A stretch of 64,000 nt of DNA. It comes from Aldrovandia affinis (Eukaryota > Chordata > Actinopteri > Notacanthiformes > Halosauridae). The position numbers and the translations under genes are program-made. Under the pieces are notes generated by a model. That model was not told the origin of the DNA. It did not search any database and saw only the letters and a list, made by a program, of their open reading frames with translations. Location: the NCBI GenBank assembly GCA_029706075.1, contig JAINUG010000052.1:3189498-3253497 (forward strand), in the 5' to 3' direction. Positions 24,131 through 35,468 of the stretch are shown here, piece after piece (the first letter of the stretch is position 1; every line of letters begins with the position of its first letter).

Positions 24131-26641
24131 TATAGTGTAACAGTTAGATTTTTCAGAAGTTGCATCTGTTCTGACTTTATTTATTCCTGTCCTAGATTGC
24201 ACATGTGAAGGAACCACCCAAGAAAGACAAGCCGAAGCCTACATCCGCAGGTGATTTCTTTGGCAGCTCGTACAAACTGAACTCTCCCGAGCAACAAAGC
24301 AAAGAGGTGGCAGTCGCTGCCTGGATCGGCCGCACAGCACTCCCTGCACGTACAGTGGAAGATGAGGATTTCATCATGATGATGGGAAAAATTGATAAAA
24401 GGTTCACAGTGCCAAAGAAGACTAAAGTCTCCAACCTGGTGAATGAAGCGTACGTGGAACAACAAGAGAAATTCAGGCACAGGCTGTCCGTGGCACGCAA
24501 AGTAACCTTAGGTTTAGACATATGGACCAAAAAGGGTCTCACTGCATCCTTCATTGCAATCAGTGCTTGTTATTTCAACCCAGAAGATAATAAGGCTGAA
24601 CATATACTCCTGAACCTGAAGGAAATGGTTCACCCCCACACTGCTCAGGCTATAAGTGCGCTTGTGGAGGAGTCCATAGAAGCCTGGGGGATCCCAAAAG
24701 AGAAAATCCTCACGACAATCACTGACAACGGCAGCAACATGGTAGCTGCGTTCCCATTCCATACTGCAGAAGAGGCCACAACTTCTGAGGACTCAGAGTT
24801 GGACTCGTTCTCGTCACCATCCTCACTGTGCTCCGAGTCAAACAACAATGTGCTGCAGGAAGGAGAGGATGACAGGTCAGTCTGTGCTTGAAATAATTCT
24901 ATATTCATTCATGATAAATAGGTAACTGGTTATAATTGAATTTCATATACATAAATAAGTTCATACGTTAAAAGGTTAAACGTGAATTGAATAAATAAGT
25001 TAAAAAGAATAAATGGATTAAACTATGCATTTGTCATTTTTCTTATCTCCATGTAGGTACGACTATGGAACCATGGAGAGGACCCCATGTGTCGCACACA
25101 CCCTCCAGCTTGTAGTAAACATGCTGCTGAACAAGGAACCTCAATCCGAAGACTGCTGGACAAAACAAGGCACCTGGTCAACCAGTTCCGCAAATCATCT
25201 GTCGCCACAGAGCGCTTGCTGCAGAGGTCTGCTCGTCCTCATCAAAGACTGTCCCACCAGATGGTCCAGTTGTTACTCCATGATGGCGCGTTGTCTTCAA
25301 CTCAAGGACCACGTCACAGCAGTAGCGGAATCCATGGGCTGGGACAGCCTGCAGCCCAGTGAGTGGCAGAAGATTGGCATGCTGCGAGACCTTCTACTGC
25401 CATTTGCTGAGCACACAAAGCTGCTGCAAAGTGACACCCAATCCCTTTCCCTCGTTGTGCCTGCTCTTTTGGATCTCAGAAATCATCTGTCTGAATTCTC
25501 TCTAGCTTATGCTAGAACCTACAGAGATGCAGCTTCACTGGCTCAGAAGATGCTTTCCAACATGGAGAGACGCTTCAGCGTTTTCCTTAATGTCACAGCC
25601 ACCAAGTTCTCTCCTCTTGCTGCAGCAGCATGTTTTGTTGACCCCAGTGTATCAGCTGAAACCCTTATTGAGAATGATGACGAGGGAATGCAGGATCTTC
25701 TACGAAAGGCAGAAGACTACATCGCCACTGCGTGCCACGACGAAGAGTGGAAGTGCGAGTGGAGCAGGTGACCGATGATGAGGAACCGGAAAACGTGGAT
25801 AGAGAGGCTCCAGCAGAGACGACCCCGGCAAAGCGGCCTAGGTTCAAGTTCTTCAGTGCCAGTCGTCCAGCAAGGCCAAAGACGCCCATGACCACTAACA
25901 TTAGGCAGGAGATTCTGAAATACAAAGGTGGGCTGTCCAACCAGGCTGCTAGTGCGACCAACACAGAGGTTGAGGAATCTGGTATTGAGTTTTGGATTTC
26001 TCAGAGTCCTATGGTGTTTCCACATCTGAAACCTCTGGCCTTAGATCTCCTGGCGATGCCAGCCTCCCAAGCCTTTACCGAGCGTGTCTTCAGTGTAACT
26101 GGTTACCTCTCAAGTGGCCGCCGCAACAGAGCAAGAGCCATATTGGAAAGAAGTGCTTTTCTCAAGATAAACAAGTCTAAATAGTCATGTGAATGTGGTA
26201 ATGGTTACCAGCGACTGACTGGTCAGGCTGACATTTTCTTTTTCTTTTCCAGATATCAGAGACAGTGTTTGAGATGTAAAAAAAAATCTCTGACAGAAGT
26301 CATACTACAACCCATATGTGATTAATATGTGGCCTTTTTTTTCATGATAATTGGACATTGAGTTAAGGAGAATTTTCAGAAACTGTACAATACTATATAC
26401 AGTGAAACGTTTTGATGCACTGTGGGCTTAATTATTTGATATTTTCCCAAATCTGACTAGTAGGAGCCCTTGTTGAGGATGTTCTGAAGTTAGTGCTAGT
26501 GTGAATTGAACAAGAGATTTTGGAGGAGTAAGGTTCAGATTGGTTTATCCATTGATTTCAAAATCTGTTCATTAACAGTTTTCAGTTCAGTTTCAGACAC
26601 ACACTTTTTTTGTTGTTGTTGTTGTTTGTTATTGTAGCATT

Positions 26642-26689
26642 CATTATTATTATTATTATTATTTATTATTATTATTATTGTTATTATTT
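26642..26689. repeat. (ATT)n microsatellite
   Basis: About 15 ATT units with one interruption, preceded by a (TTG)n run at about 26610-26630, inside the hAT element. Followed by degenerate CTAACC/CAGACCTAGACC repeats to about 26780. Confidence 0.9.
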
Positions 26690-26988
26690 AGCACTAGACC
26701 AACTCTTAACCCCTATCCAGACCTAGACCACCTCTAACTCTAACCCCTAACCAGACCTAGACCTCTTACCCTAACCTTAGTTTATTCTAAGTCCATGTGG
26801 CACTTTAACACCGACCTCAGAATGTGATTTTATATTTATTTTATATACCGTATATATATATCAAGCAGATTGCAATTAGTGTGTACTGTGTATTTACACC
26901 ATTCAAATGTCTATTGTTGTTGTTGGTTAAAAAAATAAATATGCACTTTAAATGCAAATATGTTCCATGTTTGACTATTTCTGAATCT

Positions 26989-27126
26989 ATTGACCATTTC
27001 AAGGAATGTTTGGTTACTGGGCTCCTACTGGCTCCTACTGAACTTAATTGTGAATCAGCTGGTAGTTTTCTAGCTAGTAGCTAACAGGTGTTGCCTAGTA
27101 ACCAAACATTCCTTGAAATGATCAAT
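26989..27126. repeat. 30-bp inverted repeat with 78-bp loop in hAT 3' region
   Basis: Arm 26989-27018 and arm 27097-27126 are complementary at 29 of 30 positions (landmark TTTCAAGGAATGTTTGGTTA). The loop contains a tandem GGCTCCTACT(G) pair. Could fold into a hairpin; purpose unknown. Confidence 0.9.
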
Positions 27127-27618
27127 GCCATCAAACCAGACTCTCTCCAGTCTCAAATGCATTCTTAAACATTCAACCTGTATTTCATCAGATAAAGATA
27201 AGAAATCTTGTGGGAATTTTGAAATGGGTTTGACTAAAAAGACAAAATATTTTGGTTTTGGCTAGACTATACTGAAAGAATAAATAGAATTGCGTTACTA
27301 AAAAGAGACTAAAATACCTTTTCATTAACGAAAACTAGACTAAAATGTCTTCTGTTTTCCGCGACTAAATTGAGACTAAACAAAAAAGACTAAATCGAGA
27401 CTAAACAAAAAGACTAAGACTAAAATGCTCAGACCTGTAGTTGACTAAAACTCGACTAAACAAAAATAGATAAAGGTGACTAAATATGATAAAAACGAAA
27501 AAGAGCTTTTGACACATGACTAAGACTAAAACTAAAATTAAAAATAGCTGACAAAATTAACACTGCTGAAAACCTTTTCTCAAGTGCATAACTTGTGGTT
27601 GAATTTTTTTGGTTTATT

Positions 27619-29236
27619 CATTTCATGAAAAAGTATGTGAACCCTTTGGAATTACCTGGATTTCTGCATAAATTGGTCATAAAATGTGATCTGATCTTCA
27701 TCTAAGTCACAACAATAGACAAACACAGTCTGCTTAAACTAATACCACATAAACAATTATATGTTTTCATGTTTTTATTGAACACATGTAAACATTCACA
27801 GTGCAGGGTGGAAAAAGTATGTGAACCCTTGGATTTAATAACTGGTTGACCCTCCTTTGGCAGCAATAACCTCAACCAAACGTTTCCTGTAGTTGCAGAT
27901 CAGACCTGCACAACGGTCAGGAGGAATTTTGGACCATTCCTCTTTACAAAACTGTTTCAGTTCAGCAATATTCTTGGGATGTCTGGTGTGAATCGTTCTC
28001 TTGAGGTCATGCCACAGCATCACAATCGGGTTGAGGTCAGGACTCTGATTGGGCCACTCCAGAAGGCGTATTTTCTTCTGTTGAAGCCATTCGGTTGTTG
28101 ATTTACTTCTGTGCTTTGGGTCATTGTCCTGTTGCATCACCGATCTTCTGTTGAGCTTCAATTGGTGGACAGATGGCCTTAAGTTCTCTTGCAAAATGTC
28201 TTGATAAACTTGGGAATTCATTTTTCCGTCGATGATAGCAATCTGTCCAGGCCCTGAGGCAGCAAAGCAGCCCCAAACCATGATGCGCCTCCACCATACT
28301 TCACAGTTGGGATGAGGTTTTGATGTTGGTGTGCTGTGCCTTTTTTCTCCACACATAGTGTTGTGTGTTCCTCCAAACAACTCAACTTTGGTTTCATCTG
28401 TCCACAGAATATTTTGCCAGTAGTGCTGTGGAACATCCAGGTGCTCTTTTGCAAACTTCAAACGTGCAGCAATGTTTTTTTGGACAGCAGTGGCTTCCTC
28501 CGTGGTGTCCTCCCATGAACTCCATTCTTGTTTAGTGTTTTACGATCGTAGATTAGTCAACAGAGATGTTAGCATGTGCCAGAGATTTCTGTAAGTCTTT
28601 AGCTGACAGTCTAGGATTCTTCTTCACCTCATTGAGCATTCTGCGCTGTGCTCTGCAGTCATCTTTACAGGACGGCCACCCTACGGAGAGTAGCAACAGT
28701 GCTGAACTTTCTCCATTTATAGACAACTTGTCTTACCGTGGACTGATGAACATCAAGGCTTTTAGAGATACTTTTGTAACCCTTTCCAGCTTTATGCAAT
28801 TCAACAATTCTTAATCGTAGGTCTTCTGAGAGCTCTTTTGTGCGAGGCATGGTTCACATCAGGCAATGCTTCTTTAGAATAGCAAAATCAAAACTGGTGT
28901 GTGTTTTTTTATAGGGCAGGGCAGCTTTAACCAACACCTCCAATCTCGCCTCATTGATTGACTCCAGGTTGGCTGACTCCTGACTCCAATTAGCTCTTGG
29001 AGAAGTCATTAGCCTAGGGGTTCACATACTTTTTCCACCCTGCACTGTGAATGTTTACATGTTGTGTTCAATAAAAACATGAAAACATATAATTGTTTAT
29101 GTGGTATTAGTTTAAGCAGACTGTGTTTGTCTATTGTTGTGACTTAGATGAAGATCAGATCACATTTCATTTTATGACCAATTTATGCAGAAATCCAGGT
29201 AATTCCAAAGGGTTCACATACTTTTTCTTGCAACTG
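27619..29236 (-). mobile_element. Tc1-like transposon with about 215-bp inverted ends
   Basis: Right end AAAGTATGTGAACCC...CAACTG is followed by TA at 29237-29238. The left end (27619 on, GAAAAAGTATGTGAACCC) is diverged in its first about 8 bases. The repeats run 27619-27832 and 29020-29236. Inner copies of AAAAAGTATGTGAACCC at the inside edges (27811 and 29017) give the two-site-per-end layout known in Tc1 relatives of the IR/DR type. Encodes a broken transposase on the minus strand. Lies 46 bp to the right of the hAT target duplication. Confidence 0.92.
27835..28850 (-). pseudogene. Tc1 transposase, frameshifted, third catalytic residue lost
   Basis: Starts [20 protein letters not shown] at 28850 with the paired-like helix-turn-helix, shifts frame near 28665, and resumes from about 28461 (FAKEHLDVPQHYWQNILW). 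First catalytic Asp is in WTDETKVELFG, second in QQDNDPKH. The usual [10 protein letters not shown] reads [10 protein letters not shown], so the catalytic Glu is replaced by Val. Ends GGSTSY at the stop near 27835. Spans roughly the normal 340 codons. Inactive on two counts. Confidence 0.9.
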
Positions 29237-29269
29237 TATATATAATACACATACACACATGTACCCCCC

Positions 29270-30536
29270 CACACCACGGAAAGTATTCAGGCCGCTTCAC
29301 TTTTTCCACACTTCGTTGTGTTAAGACTTAATTTAAAATGGATTAGATAGATTTTCTTTAATCAATCTACACAAAATACCCCACAATGACAAAGTGAAAA
29401 CACGGTTTTAGAAATTGTTGCAAATTAAAAATTAAAAATTAAATGACGTCATTTACATAAGTATTCAGGCCCTTTGCTATGACACTCCAAATTGAACTCA
29501 GATGCATCTTGTTTCCTTTGATCATCCTTGAGAAGTCTCTAGAACTTGATTGTAGTCTATCTGTGGCAAATTCAATTGATTGGACATGATTTAGAAAGCC
29601 ACACACCGGTCTATATAAGGTCTGGCAGTTCACAGTGCATGTCAGAGCAAAAACCATGGCATGAATGGCCACTCTAAGAGAGCTTCATCGTTCTTCTGCA
29701 GTGATGGGAGAACCTGTTTCATTTATGTCTCAGACCAGATAGTCTTTTTCCTCATGCTCTAGAGTCCTTTAAGTGCTGTTTGGCAAACTCCAGGTTGGCT
29801 GTCATGACTTTTACTCAGGAGTGGTTTCCATCTAGCCACTACCATAAAGGTCTGATTGATGGAGTGCTGCAGATGGTTGTCCTTCTGCCAGGTTCTCCCA
29901 TCGCTGCAGAGGAACTCTGAAGCTCTCTTAGAGTGGTCATTCATGACTTGGTTTTTGCTCTGACATGCACTGTGAACTGTGGGACCTTATATAGACAGGT
30001 GTGTGCCTTTCTAAATCATGTCCAATCAATTGAATTTGCCACAGGTGAACTACAATCAAGGATGATCAAAGGAAATAGGATGCATCTGAGCTCATAGCAA
30101 AGGGCCTGAATCAGGGATGTGATTTTTTTTTTTCCTGGTTAATCAGGAAATGTTTATTTTCAGACCATAGATATCTTGTGGACATGTGTATGTCATAAGC
30201 AAGAAATGTTGCACTCTTTGATAGCTGATAGCAGGAGAGAATGTTCAGCAAATAAAGCCAAATAGCCAGAGATATTTAGCACCAGAAAATCAGCATTTCC
30301 GGAATAATCAGGAAAAATCACATCCCTGCTGAATACTTATGTAAATTACATATCAGTTTTTTATTTTGAATAAATTTGCAACAATTTCTAAAAGCGTGTT
30401 TTCACTTTGTCATTATAGGGTATTGTGTGGAGATTGATGGCAAAAAAAAAATCCATTTAATCAATTTTAAATGAAGTCTATAACACAAAGTGTGGAAAGC
30501 GTGAAAGGGCCTGAACACTTTCCAAAGCCACTGTAT
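29270..30536. mobile_element. Foldback Tc1 derivative (two inverted copies of one transposon half)
   Basis: Left arm 29270 to about 29715 and right arm about 29890-30536 are inverted copies, not just in the terminal repeat (GGAAAGTATTCAGG... against ...CCTGAACACTTTCC) but also through the 5' leader and start of the transposase gene (landmarks AATTCAATTGATTGGACATG and CATGTCAGAGCAAAAACCA). The right arm retains more coding remnant (about 29759-29944, minus strand). The right arm is interrupted by a nested 217-bp element at 30112-30328. No active transposase. Confidence 0.85.
30112..30328. mobile_element. Nested 217-bp MITE with 6-bp target duplication
   Basis: Ends CAGGGATGTGATTTTT and AAAAATCACATCCCTG are inverts. 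CTGAAT occurs at 30106-30111 and 30329-30334; the left arm of the host element has the uninterrupted GCCTGAATACTTATG equivalent in reverse, showing the empty site. Confidence 0.88.
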
Positions 30537-30612
30537 ACACACACACACGCACACGCACACATATACGTATATTTATATGTATATATACACATATATACAT
30601 ACACACACACTA
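30537..30612. repeat. CA/TA-rich microsatellite
   Basis: Mixed ACAC, GCACAC and TATATG units immediately after the foldback element's right end. Confidence 0.9.
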
Positions 30613-33490
30613 AACAAATAATCCATCATTCTAGGATACAGCAAGCTGGGTGAAGACCTTTGTCATCCACTTTCACTCAATCACTTAAGTGAATGCATTT
30701 ATGAAAGCAGAAAGCACTACATAAAATTCTGTTTGAGGCGTTTCAGTGCACAAAACAATGCACGGTGCTCAAGCCTACAGACTAATATGAAATGACGACC
30801 AAATGTGGGAGCCAGTTGCTGTGGCCAGTTTCAATGGGAAACGAAGTCAGAATTTTCACCAGTACTTGTTTGAGCACAATCCCTGTGCAAATCCCTTTTA
30901 GGAATAAAAATATTATCACTGGTCTGTAATGGTTACCAAGCAACTGGATTCTGTTGCTATTCTTGTGTTCAGGACCACTCTTACTTTCCTTTTTTGCAGC
31001 AATGTGAAAACTAAAATCGTCGATGCTGTGGTGTACTCCAAAACACCAATCTGTCATACAAGAACTGGAGAAGGACTGAATCAACACTGATCATTCCTCT
31101 ATGGATTAGGCAAAAAAAACATTCTGTACTCTGCCCAGGAACACACAGATAACCACAACAATATGAAGACCCATTTGTGCAGATGTTGCCTGGTAACCTC
31201 TCCAGGGGAAGATGAGCACACCACCTATTTCCCCACAGGTAGCAGGTGAGAGAAGGCTGCCACGATACTGCTGCTCCTGCCAGCCCCTTTTGGTTCCACC
31301 CCCCTTGACCTCAAGCTGCTTCGTCACCGCCCAATGTCATTGGTGTAATCCTGGGACACAGTTGATTCAGCTTCTCTGGCCAAATCGGGTTAAGACAAGA
31401 CCTGCTGATGGTCCTAAAAACAGCGACTAACCCCGTTGACCCCAATCCTTCAGATACATGGAACACAACCATGGATACCAAGTATTTCAGATGTAAGAAA
31501 CTTACTGTTGTATGGATTTTCACAGCTCTCGTTAAAGTAGCACCATTTCACAAAGTCGTTAAGGCAGAAATAATAACTACAATCAGAGCAACATGAGATG
31601 CTTTCATCCAAAACCATCACTGCAATACAACTTTCATATGACCACTCCAAATCCATAATTTTAATACTGAATTATACTATGGTGAGCTGCCAGGCAATTT
31701 ACAAATTATTTGGCAGCCAGTTAGAATGACAGACACTATATGCTGCTTCCGACAACACACACAAGTACAGATTTTTTCAGATATGTGGATATCATACACA
31801 CAAGATAGTTAAACTGCACACACCATATTCAGCCCTAATTTTCACATTCCCCATCATTTTCATAATATTTATGCATGATATGGTACAACCGAGGAATGGT
31901 TACATTCTGCCAGATAGCTCTACTACAAACATAGAGCTAGTAAATATTCAAATTAAATTTGAACTTAAGTCTGTTCAAACCATTTAATCTACATTTTAGG
32001 GGTTGGGGCAGTTGGTTCCCATACATTTACGGTCTAACAAAACAGACCTTACCCAATATTCTCCTTTCCACACAGTGCCCCCCAAGTCTTGTTTGGCTGG
32101 ATATCTTAAGAATGAACACCTTCACCTGTCCAGTAGAACACCTTAAACACACCTTGGCTGTATGCTCCCTGCTGATTGGACGGCGCCATTAACTGGGACT
32201 GCGACTAGTCAACGTGTCCAAATCCTTGAATCTAATTCTCCCTCTCCATCCTCTCCCGCTTCACATCGAGATGGTGTTGCTCATGCAACACGTGTGACCT
32301 GGATATGGTCTTAATCTCTTCCACAAAGACCTCCATAAAATAATGGGTTTCTTGATACAACGAAGAGAGCTTCCAATTACCGTTCAGCACACAATACATG
32401 GGCTAACACAAAAATAACAAAAACAGGTACAAGATGTAGCCCTATGTACATTTAAACTTTATTAATGACTATTGCAATTGACGGATCAAAATAGTCACTG
32501 TTGGTTACTTTTTAAATGCCCCACACATTTGTATGTCTGGAGTAAAGAACAGAGAAAAGGAAGTGAACTATATTCGGAAATTCAGTCTGTGAATCCATTT
32601 CACCAGTGAAAAACAAACAAACAAAAAGCAAGGCTGTTGCCTAGCTAGCATCTATAATATTATTATTGTTATTATTGTCATTTGCTAAGCATACACCATT
32701 TGCATTGCCTTCATAAGTCACGACAACACCAGATGGTTGACTGACATCCATATTTGGCATCCATATTTAAGCAACTGCATTTAAAACTATGGTCACACCT
32801 AATCAGCAAGTCAAAATTATTTCAAAATAACTTCCCAGAGTATGAAATGAGGATAAATCTATTCCGAAACAATCCATAAGCAAAACGCTCACCAGATGGT
32901 TCCCTTGTGCTCTTCCACCAACTGCTTTCTGGCCAACTAGGAACGGAATCCTGTCTGGGCACAACTCGGATCACGGCTTGACAAAAAGTGGAGATATAAA
33001 GGTGTTCAGACGAGGATCAGACGTCTGGGTGCATCGAAGGACATGAGATTAGACAATAGAAAGTACAAGCAGAGGTCGTTTGGGAGGAGAGCTGCTAATT
33101 AACCCCCTAGTGAAGGGGAAGAGGTAACCTTTTTAGGGATTACAACCAACGTAGGTACTGTGTGGCCAGCACTGCAGCCTGGCTTCCTGTTTATCTCACC
33201 ATGAAACGCATAAAACAGGGGTTCTTAGGCTTCCCAGTGACATACCTAGCTGAAGCACTTGCTCTTAGTGCAGTGGTGTGCCCCAATGGTCTGGAATCTA
33301 AAGACGTATACATGCTCACGCGACTGCACCACAACATCCTCTGCAACGTGTGTTGACGTTGCACACCTAGCACAAAAATCAAACTCGCAACATGTCCCGT
33401 AGATGTTGCACAGCACTGATTGGTTGGTTAGCGAATGGAGGCGGAGCTGTCATGGTCATAGTTCATCAAGCTAGTACATCATTTCTTTAA
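30613..33490. other. No recognised feature (2.9 kb)
   Basis: Either gnb1 5' intron or flanking DNA. Short ORFs here lack known motifs, and I found no inverted ends, tRNA boxes or transposase fragments. An unrecognised old repeat is possible. Confidence 0.4.
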
Positions 33491-33506
33491 ATTTTAAATT
33501 TTAAGC

Positions 33507-33534
33507 ATTTAGCAGACGCTTTTATCCAGAGCGA
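33507..33534 (-). repeat. L2/SINE 3'-tail fragment
   Basis: Minus strand reads GATAAAAGCGTCTGCTAAATG, the common fish SINE/L2 tail, with no tRNA head nearby. AT-rich flank TTTAAATTTTAAATTTTAA lies on the 3' side. Confidence 0.75.
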
Positions 33535-33968
33535 CATCCAGATTAGGGGAGAAAGATAAAAGCAGCGATTTTTTACATTCTGTGAAAAGACCATCCTTCA
33601 TTTCCCTTAATAAATTAACATTATTTTCAAGAGTCGTCTGCTGGTTCCTTTGTTCCACGTGAATTTACTCTATTATTTTAATGCTATAAAGGTGAGTTGC
33701 TCGCACACAAGGTGTTTTCATGACAGGCGTACTTCCTTAAGGTTTTAAAGTCTATTGTACTGACAGTACATTAAACTCGGAGATTCTGCAAACAACGAAC
33801 GATCGACTGTGGTCTTCACGCCATTCTAAATTATATATTTAAGGTTGCAAATATCCAGATGTTTTGTGTTGTGCTTTAGATTACATATAAATGTAACATG
33901 TCACTACAACACCTTAATGCGCAGAATATTCAACAAACAAAGAGCAGGGTGCATATACATTTTTTTAA

Positions 33969-34000
33969 GCATATAGCAGACGCTCTTATCCAGAGCGATT
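33969..34000 (-). repeat. L2/SINE 3'-tail fragment
   Basis: Minus strand reads GATAAGAGCGTCTGCTATATG followed by a short T/A run, a second headless tail in the same orientation. Confidence 0.75.
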
Positions 34001-34158
34001 TATGTGCATTAATACATGGTAAGAACAAGCATAGTTCGCACAAGAGATCAGTGAAGTAATACAGCGATAGACATTGTTGTTGGCAGCTGCATACAACGAT
34101 GTATCCAACCACAACTGTATATATCTATGCCAACATTAGCTAAGCAAAACTATCGATA

Positions 34159-34180
34159 TCTAGCTAGCTAGCTAGCTAGC
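34159..34180. repeat. (CTAG)n short tandem repeat
   Basis: Five and a half CTAG/TAGC units. Similar GCTAGCTAG runs recur at 22928-22941 and 63308-63315. Confidence 0.9.
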
Positions 34181-34439
34181 AACCTGGTATCACGGCCAAA
34201 TAAAGCTCGCTAACAGTAGCTAACGATATAGAGATCTAGCATAATTTGTTCAACACGGTATAAAATGAACCAGCTTCAGGAAATGTAAGGACACCATGTT
34301 GTGTAGGTTGCGCAGAAGTATGTATTACCAAGTGCTCTGCAACATGTTGCAGAGGAATGTCGCGTCGTAGTCGCGTTGCAGTCCTGTTGCTTACGCAGAA
34401 GCATGTAGAGGCCTTGAGGCAGCCTGCCTGTACTATTTG

Positions 34440-34900
34440 CATTGGTTGTGCAGTCTAGCAGTCTGTACGGGGACAGCATCATCTTGGAATATGGGAACAT
34501 CTTGAGGAAACAATGTTTGCACCATAGGGTGCACCTGGATGCCTAAAATGGCTTTGCATTCCTTGGCCAGAATTCTAGCATTCTAGAACAATATTCGGAC
34601 CCAATGACTGCAAAGATATGGCTGCCCTTCCATAACAGATTCACCACCATAATAAACAGTTGGCAACAGGAAATGGAGGCTGAAGGCTTCCTTCAAACCT
34701 GGCCAGATGTAGGAAAGAGAATAAAGGACGGCCATATTACTTTCGCCCACTGCTCAGTCCACGTTTTGTGGTCAGTATACCAGGTTATGCGTGTGGCAAC
34801 CCTACCATCAGCTTTGTGAAGATCACGACAGTTTTTGTTGAGATTTGGTCACAGAGGTGTAGATTCAGTTCTGCGGCAATTTTTAGACCATTTTTTTTTT
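34440..34900 (-). mobile_element. Decayed Tc1-like fragment
   Basis: Minus strand around 34470-34495 reads as PIFQDDAVPVQTARLHN, matching the FQDD segment around the second catalytic Asp of Tc1 transposases. Sequence to about 34830 has further family-like words in broken frames. It is followed by a 21-base T run at 34890-34910. Same broad family as the fragment at 1-344. No terminal repeats seen. Confidence 0.55.
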
Positions 34901-34910
34901 TTTTTTTTTT

Positions 34911-35299
34911 GCAACTATCCTGTTAAGTGTTCGTCTATTCCCGTCGGTGAGCTTATACACTGTTCCCCTTGACAACTTATAATAATAATTTAGCCATTTC
35001 TGTGACTGACGCACCTGCAATTCAGGCAACAACTATTTGACCTCTTTCAAAATCTGTTAGCTCTCATGTTGCTTTAGAGACTTGCATATAAATGTGTTGA
35101 TTTTAAAATGTCTTTTATAGCAGAAACATATTGCTAATTATCATTGGCATTAATGTGAAACGTGTAGATTTCTTTGTAATTGCAATTTAGTTACTTCAAA
35201 ATACACAAGTCCTTTTTCATTTGTTGTTTCCTTTACTTTGTCTGCCCCTTGTACATACACCTGATCAAATACATGCAATAAGCAGTGTCATAACCCAAT
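34911..35299. other. No recognised feature
   Basis: AT-rich DNA between the T run and the second hAT element; may be more of the old Tc1 copy. Confidence 0.4.
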
Positions 35300-35468
35300 A
35301 TCTAAAGCAGGGGTCTCAAACTCAATTTACCTGGGGGCCGCTGGAGGCAGAGTCTGGGCCGCATCAGGTATTCCACAAAAAAAGCTTTGTTAAAAAAATC
35401 CAATCTTCTCAAACGTCATTATTAACAGTTCTTTAACTTCAATGGGTTCTTCTGAACATGGCCCTTGT

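Larger units (their letters stand above)
22617..26184 (+). pseudogene. hAT transposase (BED zinc finger, RNase-H-like core, hATC), three exons, frameshifted
   Basis: Exon 1 (22617-22871) encodes a BED-type finger ending in NTTNLKRHLKTFH and stops at donor CCAG/GTAAGT. Exon 2 (24196-24875) follows TCCTAG and holds the start of the catalytic fold (LGLDIWTKKGLTASFIAISA, then TTITDNGSNMVAAF, giving two likely catalytic Asp residues). Exon 3 starts at 25057 in matching phase with CVAHTLQLVV and, after about 30 shifted codons, IKDCPTRWSSCYSM. The C-terminal hATC dimerisation block (PASQAFTERVFS) lies at the end, stop near 26184. Damage: two compensating single-base shifts between about 25140 and 25230, and one uncompensated shift near 25750 that leads to TGA at 25769-25771. 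Resembles ZBED-like hAT proteins. Function as cut-and-paste transposase is lost. Confidence 0.88.
22217..27565 (+). mobile_element. Autonomous-type hAT transposon (5.35 kb) with BED-finger transposase, now broken
   Basis: Starts CAGTGTTAATTTAGTC and ends AAAATTAACACTG, an inverted repeat. It is flanked by perfect 8-bp repeats CTGAAAAC at 22209-22216 and 27566-27573. Both subterminal regions are packed with GACTAAA-type motifs (about 4 on the left, over 12 between 27300 and 27540), plausible transposase binding sites. The centre carries a three-exon transposase. Its first intron holds a Tc1-type MITE (23561-24130). The 3' region has an (ATT)n tract and a 30-bp inverted repeat. Complete ends plus full coding span mark it as a former autonomous copy. 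Confidence 0.93.

Noticed and set aside
26690..26790. Telomere-like CTAACC repeats
   Set aside because: Degenerate and mixed with CAGACCTAGACC units inside a hAT element; not a telomere array.
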